A stretch of 64,000 bases of DNA from Rhizobium sp. ICMP 5592 (GTDB taxonomy: Bacteria > Pseudomonadota > Alphaproteobacteria > Rhizobiales > Rhizobiaceae). The DNA is taken from positions 162,299 through 226,298 of the forward strand of contig NZ_QSNT01000007.1 of assembly GCF_009498525.1 (NCBI RefSeq), given 5' to 3'. A model generated the notes under the pieces. The model saw only the letters and a program-made list of their open reading frames with translations, ran no database searches and was not told the origin of the DNA. Position 1 is the stretch's first letter. Each line of letters starts with the position of its first letter. A program made the position numbers and the translations under genes. Shown here one piece after another: positions 53,837 through 62,800 of the stretch.

Positions 53837-55477
53837 CTACTTCGAGATCGGCCATACGAAATTCGTGTCGAAGCTTGGACCGAGCTTGAAATCCTTCACG
53901 TCCTTGCGATAGCCGGCCACTTCCGTCTGCTGATAGAGGAAGATGAAGGGGCTGGCTTCCAGGTACTTCTTCTGGATATCCTGATACATGGCGGCGCGCT
54001 TGGCGGTATCGACCTCGAACAGGGCAGCCTTTGTTTCCTTGTCGAGCTCCGGTGTCGTCCATGTATTGCGCCAAGCGAGTGTCTTGTTCGTGCCGGCATC
54101 GGAGTTGTCGGGGTTGTTGGTGAACGTATCGGCATTGGAATGAGGGTCCCAATAATCGTTGCCCCACTGACCGTAATAGATGTCATGATTGCGGGCGCGA
54201 TATTTGGTCAGCTTCTGCTTGCCGTCGCCGGGGATGATTTCCACCTTGATGCCGGCCTGGCCGAGCGTCTGCTGGATCGAGGTGGCAATGCCGGTGTCCG
54301 GCTCGATGCTGCGCGCGTCCATGGTCACGGAGAAGCCGTCCGGCAGGCCGGCCTTCGCCAGCAATTCCTTCGCCTTGGCAACATCCAGCTTGAACGGATT
54401 TTCGTCCAGCGCGCCGAGCAGACCCTTCGGCTCGAAGGTCTGATGGATTTCGCCGATACCCTTGATCAGCGTCTTGCCGATGGCGTCATAGTCGACCAGA
54501 TACTTGAACGCCTGCTGCACTTCCGGCTTGGCAAGATTCGGGTTCTTCTGGTTGAGGCTGATGTAATAGATCGTGCCCTTCGGCGCGCTGGTCGAGGCAA
54601 GCTGCGCATTCTTCTCGACGGCGGCGAGATCGGTCGGCGACAGGTTGCGGGCAATATCGATATCGCCGTTTTCCAGCGCCAGGCGCTGTGCCGAGCTTTC
54701 CTTCATGAAGCGGTAGATGACGCGGGTGAGCTTCGGCTTGTCGCCATAGTAATTTTCATTACGCTCGAGAACCACGGCCTCGTTGGCACGCCATTCGCGC
54801 AGCTTGAACGGGCCGGAGCCGGCAAAGCCGGTCTTCAGCCAGCTGTTGCCGAAGTCGTTGTCATACTTGAAATCGGCCGTCGGCGTCGCCGGCTTGACGT
54901 GTTGCAGAACCAGCTTCTTGTCGACCACTTCTGCGACGGTGGCCGTCAGGCAGTTCAGCACGAAGCTCGGTGCATAAGGCTTGTCGACCGTGAAGACGAA
55001 GGTGTTCGGATCGGTTGCCTTGGCCTTTGCCGTCACGTTGTCGCCGGTGAGGCCAAACTGGGTGAGAATGAAGGCCGGGCTCTTGTCGAGTTTGACGACA
55101 CGCTCGAAGGACCACGCAACATCCTCGGCGGTGATCGGATTGCCGGAGGCGAACTTCAGGCCGGGCTTCAGCTTGAACGTATAGGTCAGATGATCGTCAG
55201 AGACCGACCAGCTCTCGGCAAGGTCACCCTGGATCTTGGACGTGTCGTTGATATCAAGGCGAACGAGCAGGCTGTAGGTATTGCCGGTGATTTCGGCAGC
55301 GGAGAGCTCGTAGGCCTCAGCCGGGTCCATGCTGAGAATATCGTCGAAGGCAAAGCCCTCCACCAGCGTGTCCTTCGGCGTTTCGGCAAAGGCGCTCGGT
55401 GCAGCCATCAGCAAAATCGAGAGAGCCGCGCCGGCCGAAAGGGCGCGGAAGCTGCGGTTCATCCTGGTCATCATCAT
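53837..55477 (-). CDS. Peptide ABC transporter substrate-binding protein (DppA-like)
   Basis: A 546-residue periplasmic receptor of family 5. The signal peptide ends in APSAFA near residue 31. The family signature region reads GLKFASGNPITAEDVAWSFERV near residues 103-124, and ligand-pocket aromatic and Asp residues lie around KTGFAGSGPFKLREW near 212. AAGGGAA precedes the start codon cluster (two successive ATGs, then MTRMNR). It is the second gene of an operon that starts with the dipeptidase and continues with the four transport genes. Dipeptides or related short peptides are the expected substrate. Confidence 0.9.
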   Translation of the reverse strand: MMMTRMNRSFRALSAGAALSILLMAAPSAFAETPKDTLVEGFAFDDILSMDPAEAYELSAAEITGNTYSLLVRLDINDTSKIQGDLAESWSVSDDHLTYTFKLKPGLKFASGNPITAEDVAWSFERVVKLDKSPAFILTQFGLTGDNVTAKAKATDPNTFVFTVDKPYAPSFVLNCLTATVAEVVDKKLVLQHVKPATPTADFKYDNDFGNSWLKTGFAGSGPFKLREWRANEAVVLERNENYYGDKPKLTRVIYRFMKESSAQRLALENGDIDIARNLSPTDLAAVEKNAQLASTSAPKGTIYYISLNQKNPNLAKPEVQQAFKYLVDYDAIGKTLIKGIGEIHQTFEPKGLLGALDENPFKLDVAKAKELLAKAGLPDGFSVTMDARSIEPDTGIATSIQQTLGQAGIKVEIIPGDGKQKLTKYRARNHDIYYGQWGNDYWDPHSNADTFTNNPDNSDAGTNKTLAWRNTWTTPELDKETKAALFEVDTAKRAAMYQDIQKKYLEASPFIFLYQQTEVAGYRKDVKDFKLGPSFDTNFVWPISK

Positions 55478-55513
55478 GTTTTCGTTCCCTTATTTGGACT
55501 TTTATCAGTCTGA

Positions 55514-56581
55514 TTATGCACGCGGCGCGCTGCCCTCTCCCCAGGCGGACGCCAGAATACGAAGCCAGTTCTCCCTGCACAGCTTCGCAAGATCGGCCTC
55601 ACCATAGCCAACGTTCCGGAGCGCAGCAATCAGCTTTTGATTGCCAGCGGCATCGCCGATATCCGCGGGAATCGTCGCCCCATCGAAGTCCGATCCGAGG
55701 CCAATGCAATCAATGCCGACGCGCTTGATGAGATGGTCGAGATGGCGGATCATTGCTTCGATCGGCGTGTCAGCATCCGAGCGGCCGTCCTCGCGCAGCA
55801 TGGCGGTCGCATAGTTGAGGCCGACGATCCCACGGCTCTCCTTGATGGCGTCGAGCTGCTTGTCGGTGAGGTTGCGCGCGACCGGGGTCAGCGCATGGGC
55901 ATTGGAGTGGCTGGCGACCAGCGGCTGGTCCGATGTCTTCGCCACATCCCAGAAGCCCTTTTCGGTGATATGGGCGAGGTCGATGACAATGCCGAGCCGA
56001 TTGCATTCGCGCACCAGGGCAAACCCCGCATCCGTCAGCCCCGGACCGGTGTCGGGCGAGCTCGGATAGGCGAAGGGCACGCCATGGGCAAAGACGTTGT
56101 TGCGGCTCCAGACGGGGCCGAGCGAGCGCAGACCGGCGGCATAGAAAGTCTCGAGCGCGACGAGATCGGCGTCGATCGCCTCACAGCCTTCCATATGCAT
56201 GACGGCGGCGAAAATACCCTTTTCCATGCTGTCGCGGATGTCTGCGGTCGACCGGCAAAGCTTCCAGGCGCCGGCACGGTCGAGCTTAAGTGCAATCGCC
56301 GCCATTTCCAACGCGATATCGAGCGACGGCGCCCGCTCCAGCGGAGCGGCGAGCGGCGTCGCATAGTGGCCGTTGCGGTCGGGTTCGGCAAAAACGAGAT
56401 GGCCCGAAGGGATATAGATGGCGCAGAGACCGCCGGCGAGACCGCCCGCCTTGGCGCGGGGCGCATCGATATGGCCGATCGATATCCCGTCCCTGAATTC
56501 GGCGACTGGATCGGCACCTTCATTTGTATGATGCCAGAGCCTCAGCAGAACGTCGTTATGGCCATCGAATACGGATTGCAT
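55514..56581 (-). CDS. M19 membrane dipeptidase
   Basis: Zinc dipeptidase of the M19 (renal dipeptidase) family, 355 residues. Metal ligands are in FDGHND near residue 7, the bridging Glu in HMEGCE near 127, and His in DLAHITEKG and ASHSNAHAL near 200-225; GLGSDFDG near 295 is the last family motif. It has no clear signal peptide, so it is probably cytoplasmic. It heads the operon with the dipeptide ABC importer, 36 bases upstream of the binding-protein gene, which fits cleavage of imported dipeptides, including those with D-amino acids that this family tolerates. Confidence 0.9.
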   Translation of the reverse strand: MQSVFDGHNDVLLRLWHHTNEGADPVAEFRDGISIGHIDAPRAKAGGLAGGLCAIYIPSGHLVFAEPDRNGHYATPLAAPLERAPSLDIALEMAAIALKLDRAGAWKLCRSTADIRDSMEKGIFAAVMHMEGCEAIDADLVALETFYAAGLRSLGPVWSRNNVFAHGVPFAYPSSPDTGPGLTDAGFALVRECNRLGIVIDLAHITEKGFWDVAKTSDQPLVASHSNAHALTPVARNLTDKQLDAIKESRGIVGLNYATAMLREDGRSDADTPIEAMIRHLDHLIKRVGIDCIGLGSDFDGATIPADIGDAAGNQKLIAALRNVGYGEADLAKLCRENWLRILASAWGEGSAPRA

Positions 56582-56818
56582 CGTCTATCCTGGATAAAGC
56601 GCTCGAACGAGCGGAGGGAAAGCGGCCAGAATAGAAAAGATGACAGAATTCGCCATCCCTAAATGAAAAAAATCTTCATGGACATGAAGGGTGCGGCGGA
56701 CGGTAAGCGGGAGCAAAGGTCAGAAGCGAGAGCGTCGCTTCAATCAGAAATTTTCCGACAACGCTTGCCAAGCATTTGGTCTTGTGGATTGCTCACTTGA
56801 AAGAGTTGGGAGCATCAC

Positions 56819-57457
56819 ATGTCTATCGAACACTGGCTTGCCTTTGTCGCCGCATCCGCCGTGCTGCTGGCGATCCCCGGACCGACAATCCTTCTCGTCA
56901 TATCCTATGCGCTGGGGCATGGCCGCAAGGCGACGACGGCTACCGTCGCAGGGGTTGCGCTCGGCGACTTCACGGCGATGACCGCCTCGATGCTGGGCCT
57001 TGGCGCATTGCTGGCCGCATCGGCTGCGATCTTCACCGGGCTCAAGTGGATCGGCGCGGCATATCTCATCTATCTCGGCATCAAGCTCTGGCGCGTACCG
57101 GTCTCCGACAGATCCGCTGATACGGAAGACACGGAGACGGCTAAAGAGCGGCCGTTTCGAATTTTCCTGCACACCTATGCGGTGACCGCGCTCAATCCGA
57201 AGAGCATCATTTTCTTCGTCGCCTTTCTTCCGCAATTCCTCGACACCTCAAAGCCCATCGCTTTTCAGATGATCGTCTTTGAGGTGGCATTCCTGGCGCT
57301 GGCGACGTTGAATGCCACCACTTATGGTCTCATGGCCTCGATGGCCCGAAAGACGATCCGTAAACCAAGCGTGCAACGCCTCGTCAATCGGACCGGCGGA
57401 ACGCTGATGATTGGCGCCGGTCTGCTCGCAGCGGGATGGAAAAAGGCCGCGGCTTGA
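56819..57457 (+). CDS. LysE/RhtB-family amino-acid exporter
   Basis: A 212-residue inner-membrane exporter with six hydrophobic helices and the family signature IPGPTILLVISYALGHGRKA near residue 20, plus TALNPKSIIFFVAFLPQF near 124. GGGAG precedes the ATG. It is divergent from the dipeptidase operon across 237 bases and converges with the glycosidase gene after about 160 bases. It is a paralogue of the exporter at 18550-19191 but only distantly similar by eye. The substrate is unknown. Confidence 0.87.
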   Translation: MSIEHWLAFVAASAVLLAIPGPTILLVISYALGHGRKATTATVAGVALGDFTAMTASMLGLGALLAASAAIFTGLKWIGAAYLIYLGIKLWRVPVSDRSADTEDTETAKERPFRIFLHTYAVTALNPKSIIFFVAFLPQFLDTSKPIAFQMIVFEVAFLALATLNATTYGLMASMARKTIRKPSVQRLVNRTGGTLMIGAGLLAAGWKKAAA

Positions 57458-57618
57458 TTGCCGCAAATATTCTGGTGTCCGCAGCAAGTTTGGACTCGCG
57501 ACGGACCTTCGAAGCCTTCAGCATTACGGCAAAAAGATCAGAGCAGTGGTTGCCGTCATCGGAAAACTCTAGCGGGATTCTATCACTGCGCGACAAAGAG
57601 GGTGGCGCCCAATTGCAG

Positions 57619-58896
57619 TTATTGTGATCCGGATGGCCACTTCTTATGGCGATCCGAGGCTCCCAACAGGGCGTCGACCACATCTTGATGATACGCATTT
57701 CTGTCGAAGCGGCTGTCGGCTGCCAGTTGCATGAGACCGTTGAAGGCCGCCTTGGCCGGAGGCTTCTTGCCTTCACCGCGAAGATAAGCGGACAGGCGGT
57801 GATAATCGGCTCCAGTCTTGATTTCGAGTGGGTTGCCCGCGCCGATCTTTTTTAACGGCCACCACGACCAACCGATACCGTTCCTTTCTTGCAGTGCGAC
57901 GGCGCGCGCGTACCAATCGTTGCTGTTCTCGCCGGACTCGCCGTTCCATAGCGGCATGTCATATTGTTCCCGCAACTTCAGGAATGGTTCGATCGACTCC
58001 TGCGTCGTGGGGGTCCAGTATTTGTGGAAGCTCAGCGCGGTATTGCGATCGGCTATGGGTAGCATGCCAAGGTAATTGTTGCCCCAGCAATTGCCCTCGA
58101 TAATCAGCATATGGTTGTCATCGACAGCACGTATGGCCCGGATGCTGCGCTCGTAGAGATCGCGTAGCGGCTCGTTGCCGGTTTCTCGGCAACCACCTTT
58201 ATCGTTCTTGTCCTGAAAACCCCAATTTGGCTCGTTGAGCAGATCGTAACCCGCAATGATCGGCTCATCCTTATAGCGCCGGGCAATCTCGCTCCAAAGT
58301 GCGATCATTTTCTCTTGGTTGTCGCGACTGTCCCAGAGGGAGGGCTTGTCCGGATCGCGATCGGAAATAGCAAGGTCATGACCCTGGCCACCCGGAGCGG
58401 CATGCATGTCGAGGATCAGGAACATGTCGTTGGCTTTCAGCCAGGCGATCAGCGCATCGACGCGCCGAAAGCCCTCTTCGTTCCAAACGATCCTACCCGT
58501 AGCGTTATGGCCGGGCGTGCCCTTGATGAACAGGTTCCAATGCAGCGGCAGGCGCACACTGTTGAAGCCCCACCCGGCCATTGCGTCGATGTCGGCCTTC
58601 GTCACAGCGTTGTCGCGCCAAGACTGATAGAATTGCTCGGTCTTTTTCTCACCGATAATGCGGGAAATGCGGCTGCGAATGATATGCTGCGCCTTCAGAT
58701 TGGACAGGCCCATCATATAGCCTTCCTGGACCATCCAACCTCCGAGACCCAGTCCGCGCAAGATCAAGGGATCGCCCTTGCCATCCACGATTTGCTGATG
58801 GTCTGCACGAACAAATCCCTGCGCGTGTGTTGACGGTGCAAGCGAGATCAGGCAGGCGACAAGCAGGCTGGTTAGCCAGAGCGGAAAATGCCTCAT
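57619..58896 (-). CDS. Secreted GH5-family glycosidase (cellulase-like)
   Basis: A 425-residue exported enzyme. A signal peptide ends near STHAQG (residue 26). The (beta/alpha)8 barrel shows GLGLGGWMVQEGYM near 49, FNSVRLPLHWNLF near 111, the acid/base Glu in DLLNEPNWG near 219 and the nucleophile Glu in MPLWNGESGENS near 315. This is the GH5 pattern of endo-glucanases and related beta-glycanases. The closing 60 residues are Lys-rich. GGA precedes the ATG. It stands alone; its upstream region abuts the IS3 element 90 bases away. The true substrate (cellulose, xyloglucan or another beta-glucan) is not determined. Confidence 0.87.
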   Translation of the reverse strand: MRHFPLWLTSLLVACLISLAPSTHAQGFVRADHQQIVDGKGDPLILRGLGLGGWMVQEGYMMGLSNLKAQHIIRSRISRIIGEKKTEQFYQSWRDNAVTKADIDAMAGWGFNSVRLPLHWNLFIKGTPGHNATGRIVWNEEGFRRVDALIAWLKANDMFLILDMHAAPGGQGHDLAISDRDPDKPSLWDSRDNQEKMIALWSEIARRYKDEPIIAGYDLLNEPNWGFQDKNDKGGCRETGNEPLRDLYERSIRAIRAVDDNHMLIIEGNCWGNNYLGMLPIADRNTALSFHKYWTPTTQESIEPFLKLREQYDMPLWNGESGENSNDWYARAVALQERNGIGWSWWPLKKIGAGNPLEIKTGADYHRLSAYLRGEGKKPPAKAAFNGLMQLAADSRFDRNAYHQDVVDALLGASDRHKKWPSGSQ

Positions 58897-59017
58897 GAAA
58901 TTCCAGTCCTTCGAAAGTTTGACACGATGTGGGCACCTTGTGCCGGTTCTCTCGCAAACTTTTCTGTAATGGTCGAATGCCGAAGTGGAGTGCTACCCAT
59001 TTCACCGGACAGATCGG

Positions 59018-59841
59018 CTAGTTTGATTTAGCCCTGATGAACTGCCGAGGGGAAGCCATCTTGAGCGCGGAATGGGGATGGATTTCGTGGTCTTCGATCC
59101 ATCCGTCGATTAGCCGGAGCGCCGTTTCGGCGTCTGGCAGAGCTGATATGCGGATATAACCCCGTTCCAGGGTTTTGACGAATGCCTCTGACATGCCGTT
59201 CGACTGGGGGCTGGCGACCGGCGTGAAGCAGGGCGTCAGATTGAGCGCCTGGGCAAACAGCCTGGTCTCCCGTGCTGTGTAAGCCGAACCGTTGTCCGAG
59301 AGATGCTCGATAGCATGCGGGGCTCGGGTTGCATGGAAGCGTTTCTCGACCGCCTCCAGCATCATGTCGCGCACGTCCGAGCCGGAGATGCCCGCATTGG
59401 CAACCGCCGTCCAGGAAATGATCTCGCGGTCGAAGGCGTCGATGATGAAGGCGAGACGAATGACCTCGCCATTCCAGCAGGTGAACTCCATACCATCGGA
59501 GCACCAGCGCAGGTTCGAGCGCATGACCATGACCTTGCCGTCATGGATGCGGCCCTTGGAACGGCCGTATGCTTCTCCAGCAGCATCGCGTGATTACCCA
59601 TGATGCGATGAACCCGCTTGGCGTTGACGATAGGCATATCGGCGGCTCGCCTTTCGCGATTGAGGAGCGCGGCGATCCGCCGATAGCCATAGGTTGGCCT
59701 CTGATCCACCAGCCTACGAATGATCGGCAGAAGCTCCGCATCCTCGGCCTTGCGATAGGACCCGCGCGGCTTTGATCTGCCTTTCAACCGCTCAACGAGG
59801 TTTGAACGGGAGAGGCCCAACGTGTCTGCGACGGTCTTCAT
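59018..59841 (-). pseudogene. IS3-family transposase OrfB, frameshifted
   Basis: Catalytic half of the transposase. The N-terminal part (from 59841) reads MKTVADTLGLSRSNLVERLK and RPTYGYRRIAALLNR up to MLLEKHT. The integrase core (MVMRSNLRWCSDGMEF, LSDNGSAY, TPVASPQSNGMSEAFVKTLER) continues in a different frame from about 59565. Restoring one G near 59563-59568 would join KHT to GRSKGRIHDGK and give a continuous protein. The DDE residues are present (WCSD, SDNGS, and the Glu in GMSEAF), but the frame break makes the product inactive. In an intact IS3 element this part is made as an OrfAB fusion by -1 frameshifting. Confidence 0.8.
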
Positions 59842-60227
59842 CGGGAACTGTCCTTCGGCAACAAGATCGGCCGCGATATCCGTTTTTTTGAGTCCGCTTT
59901 GGAAAGGGCTTCGCGGAGGATTTCGACCTCCATCGTCTTGCGGCCGAGCATGCGCTCCAGCTCGCGGACGCGATCCTCCAGCTTCTTTACTTCCGAATTG
60001 CCGACAACCGGCTCGTCAGAATCCACGGCCGCTGCACCTCCTTCGCTCAAGAGCCTGCGCCACCGGTAAAGCAGATTGGGCGCAACGCCATGGCGGCGAG
60101 CGGTAGACGATACCGTCTCGCCTGGCTCGAAACTCTGCTCAATGATTGTCAGCTTTTGCTCGGTTGTCCACCGCCTGCGGCGGACATCACCCGTCAGCAA
60201 TTCGACGTGTCGATACTCGTTAGACAT
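59838..60227 (-). CDS. IS3-family transposase OrfA
   Basis: A 129-residue DNA-binding subunit. A helix-turn-helix (WTTEQKLTIIEQSFEPGETV, then HGVAPNLLYRWRRLLSEGG near residues 20-60) is followed by a leucine-rich coiled coil (EVKKLEDRVRELERMLGRKT). Near its 3' end the coding strand has seven A residues (59889-59883) at SKKR; slippage by -1 there switches to KKTDIAADLVAEGQFP and into orfB. That is the programmed frameshift design of the IS2/IS3 group. Confidence 0.82.
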   Translation of the reverse strand: MSNEYRHVELLTGDVRRRRWTTEQKLTIIEQSFEPGETVSSTARRHGVAPNLLYRWRRLLSEGGAAAVDSDEPVVGNSEVKKLEDRVRELERMLGRKTMEVEILREALSKADSKKRISRPILLPKDSSR

Positions 60228-60297
60228 AAGCCTGTCCTCAAGCCTGTGCTTGAGCCTTTCTGCTTATGCCGACTGTCCGGTCGAAAGTGGGGGTGGT

Positions 60298-60495
60298 TCA
60301 CTTATCACCAAGGATGCCGCCGTTCTTGTTGATTTCATCGGCAGCCGATTGCATTGCGCTCTTGACCTTGTTGCCGTCTGCAGCGCCAGGGCCAGTCAGG
60401 GGGGCGATGATGCCGATCGTGAAGTCCGCATGCGCCGGTGCGACGAAAGCTAGTGAGGTCGCGAAGGTTGTGGCCAACATGACATAGTTTCTCAT
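60298..60495 (-). pseudogene. Branched-chain amino-acid ABC receptor (LivK-like), truncated by IS3
   Basis: The start of a family-6 substrate-binding protein: signal peptide MRNYVMLATTFATSLAFVAP (residues 1-20), mature start DFTIGIIAPLTGPGA and KSAMQSAADEINKNGGILG. AGGAGG precedes the ATG. After 65 codons the frame meets the IS3 terminus, whose first bases TGA supply a stop right after GDK. Intact members have about 370-400 residues. The missing part is not found on the far side of the element, where the glycosidase upstream region begins, so the rest has been deleted or moved. Confidence 0.85.
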
Positions 60496-60880
60496 AGGAC
60501 CTCCTTCAGGGCCGTTCCTAGGTAGAGATGACCATAATGATGCGTCGTCATGAACGGCCACTGAATAAGAGTGCCAGCTATCTTTAATGGTGACGGTCGT
60601 GGCTGCTGACATTGCCGGCGCTAGGCGCGGTCGCCAAAAGCCTGGCGTAGGTGACGCAGGTTGAGAGCACAGGTCTCATCGGCCCGGTCGGGCATAAAGA
60701 CAGCAATTAGCCCTTCGCTACAGGCAACGAGATCGGTCCAATCGTGCCAGCATTTCGCCTTGCCGGCGCGCTTCTTGCCAAGCATTCTTTGATCGTTCCT
60801 CACAGCGCCGGCAAATTGAATTACTGCCTAACGAGTTGATTTAATTCCGTAAAACAAAACCATTGCGCTGCTATAGGTGA

Positions 60881-62134
60881 TCACATCGTCCACAGAATCG
60901 AAAGAGGGGCGGCTTGCAGTTTTTCACCGAAAGGCGTCACCCGATCATGATCGTGCAAAACCAGTCCGCGTACGAAACGGTCACCCACGGCATCCTGCAA
61001 CTGCCGCAATCCCCTGAAGTCCTCAGATCTCACAGTAGCTGAAGCCTTAACCTCGATGCCCACGATGCGACCACGCCTGTCTTCGATTACGACATCGACC
61101 TCATCTTGATCCTTGGTCCGATAATGAGAAAAAGATAGGCGCCGCTCTGACCACGACGCCAGCTTCAAAAGCTCGGAAACGACAAAGCTCTCGAGCAAGG
61201 CGCCAAAACGGCTCCTGTTCTCGCGAAGTGCATCGCCTTCATCCTCCCGTAACGTCGCAAGCAATCCCGTATCCAAGAAATGCAGTTTCGGTGTCTTTAT
61301 CAACCGGCTCAAACGGTTGTTCGACCATGGTGTCAGCGTCCTGATCAGAAAAAGCCGCTCGAGAATAGAAACATATTTCTGGGCGGTGACACTCGACAAT
61401 CCCAACGCCGCACCGAAGCTGCTGTGATTCACCAACTGCCCGGCATGTTCTGCAAGAACATCCAGCAATCGGGGCAGCCGGTCCAGTTGTTCAATATTTG
61501 CAATGTCGCGGACATCCCGATCGAGGATCAAGGCGACATAATCCTCAAGCCATGCAATCCGTCGGGCGGGCGTCGCTCTGCGCAAGACTTCAGGATAGCC
61601 GCCACGCAGAACTATCTCAACGAGATCGTTGCCAAGTACAACGTTCTCTCCAGCCGCCGGTTCGTCGCCAGAGAACAATCGATCCAGCAATCGACCCGGC
61701 GTAGAATGGATCTCCGATTGAGCGAATGGCAAGAGCTGAATGACGGCCATGCGTCCAGCAAGTGAATCCGCGATCGCCGGTACAGTTGCCAGATTGGCCG
61801 AACCTGTGAGCAGAAAGCGGCCTGGTGCATCGTCACGATCGACGCTCTCCTTGATCGCCAGCATTAGCTCGGGCGCACGCTGCACTTCATCAATCACTGC
61901 CCGATTGATACCGCGGACAAAGCCGACTGGATCTGTCTTGGCAGCATTCAGTGCACCAGCATCGTCCAACGTGATATAAGGGCGCTCCGGTCCTGAGAAT
62001 TGCCTTGCAAGTGTAGTTTTCCCAGCTTGTCGCGGCCCAGCAATGAGGACGACGCGGGTGTCTGCAAGTGAGGTCTCGACTATCGGGCGAGCCTTGCGAT
62101 CGATCATGGACTCAGGAAAAAGCTTGTCGGTCAT
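60881..62134 (-). CDS. AAA+ ATPase with DUF4143 domain
   Basis: A 417-residue protein. The N-terminal AAA domain has Walker A GPRQAGKTTLARQF near residues 33-46, Walker B-like NRAVIDEVQRAPELM near 77-91 and a sensor LLTGSANL near 108; the C-terminal DUF4143 domain contains FLDTGLLATL near 287 and the nuclease-like segment EVDVVIEDRRGRIVGIEVKA near 339-358. The Asp, Glu-x-Lys pattern there resembles the PD-(D/E)XK core found in many members. It is a common accessory gene of unknown role, sometimes found on mobile regions or near toxin genes. It is not in an operon and is flanked by IS elements. Confidence 0.85.
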   Translation of the reverse strand: MTDKLFPESMIDRKARPIVETSLADTRVVLIAGPRQAGKTTLARQFSGPERPYITLDDAGALNAAKTDPVGFVRGINRAVIDEVQRAPELMLAIKESVDRDDAPGRFLLTGSANLATVPAIADSLAGRMAVIQLLPFAQSEIHSTPGRLLDRLFSGDEPAAGENVVLGNDLVEIVLRGGYPEVLRRATPARRIAWLEDYVALILDRDVRDIANIEQLDRLPRLLDVLAEHAGQLVNHSSFGAALGLSSVTAQKYVSILERLFLIRTLTPWSNNRLSRLIKTPKLHFLDTGLLATLREDEGDALRENRSRFGALLESFVVSELLKLASWSERRLSFSHYRTKDQDEVDVVIEDRRGRIVGIEVKASATVRSEDFRGLRQLQDAVGDRFVRGLVLHDHDRVTPFGEKLQAAPLSILWTM

Positions 62135-62440
62135 GAGTCTATTTCTAACTCACAATCCGTCCAATTTAAAGTGTATAAATGTCCATATTTAATCGAACAC
62201 CTCAACTCTGCACCCATGATATACGAAGCAAAGACGTATTTCCCTCCCCACGAAATTCAATCGCTAAGCACCAGCCGTGTTTCGCCTCGAGCAAACGCTA
62301 ACTTCTGACCCATCGTTCCGTTGAAGCTGCGAAATTGCCGACGAAAGCTGCAAATGGCAGTCTTGAGATCCCATCAGGGGTGAGTAGCGGCCTGGACGGT
62401 GGCAGAGTGAGGTCGCTAGAAAACTCTCTGGAGGCCAATC
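62135..62440. other. Intergenic region between ATPase and small peptide gene
   Basis: About 300 bases. The part next to the ATPase (62135-62200) is AT-rich and should hold its promoter. Further on, repeated words (GAAGCTGCGAAATTGCC, GAAAGCTGCAAATGGC near 62322-62356) form a weak direct repeat. I saw no gene. Confidence 0.4.
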
Positions 62441-62596
62441 ATGCCGAAGACAGCAGATCAAACTCAAGCACAGACCGCTACCCCCGTCGATCTTGGCGCA
62501 TATGTGGACGACCCTCTCCTTGCAAGTGTTTTTGGCAGTGATTTGATCGGATCGCTTGCATGCATATGTGCGGCCTGTCGTCGCGCTCACAAATGA
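62441..62596 (+). CDS. Small peptide with Cys-rich C-terminus
   Basis: A 51-residue product. The first 35 residues are polar and acidic without a signal peptide (MPKTADQTQAQTATPVDLG, then VDDPLLASVFGSDLIGS), and the end is Cys-rich and basic (LACICAACRRAHK). CTGGAGG lies six bases ahead of the ATG, a strong ribosome-binding site. The leader-plus-core shape resembles a ribosomally made, post-translationally modified peptide precursor, but no maturase is adjacent. It lies between the ATPase gene and an IS110 transposase gene, so a partner could have been lost. It may also be an unrelated small protein. Confidence 0.4.
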   Translation: MPKTADQTQAQTATPVDLGAYVDDPLLASVFGSDLIGSLACICAACRRAHK

Positions 62597-62800
62597 ACGC
62601 TGGCCAAGATGGGTTTCGCGACTCGTGTTCCAAACAATTTTGCGACCTGCGCTGCCATTGCGACTACAGCGACCATTGCGCCAAGCGGAGTGTCACGAGT
62701 CCCGAATCGATTGATCATACCATCTGGTGTTTCTTGCAAGTTCACGCATCAGATCAGCACGGTAGCTTTGTCTGCCTGCTCACCGTGACCGACTGATCAC

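Larger units (their letters stand above)
58986..60300. mobile_element. IS3-family insertion sequence (IS2-like), inactive transposase
   Basis: Length about 1315 bases with imperfect terminal inverted repeats: 58986 onward reads TGGAGTGCTACCCATTTC then ACCGGACAG, and the other end, read inward from 60300, gives TGAACCACCCCCACTTTC then GACCGGACAG. It carries orfA (59838-60227) and orfB (59018-59841), both on the minus strand, with an A7 slippery run in their overlap as in IS3-type programmed frameshifting. OrfB has an extra one-base frame change near 59566. I did not find an unambiguous target duplication. Confidence 0.8.

Noticed and set aside
60621..60803. 60-codon frame on the minus strand between the ATPase and the truncated receptor gene
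   Set aside because: It needs a GTG start without a ribosome-binding site and shows no known domain; it may be a gene remnant but cannot be supported.
62560..62796. Cys-rich 78-codon frame near the IS110 transposase
   Set aside because: The cysteines do not form a known radical-SAM or zinc pattern, there is no ribosome-binding site, and it overlaps the better-supported small gene at 62441.
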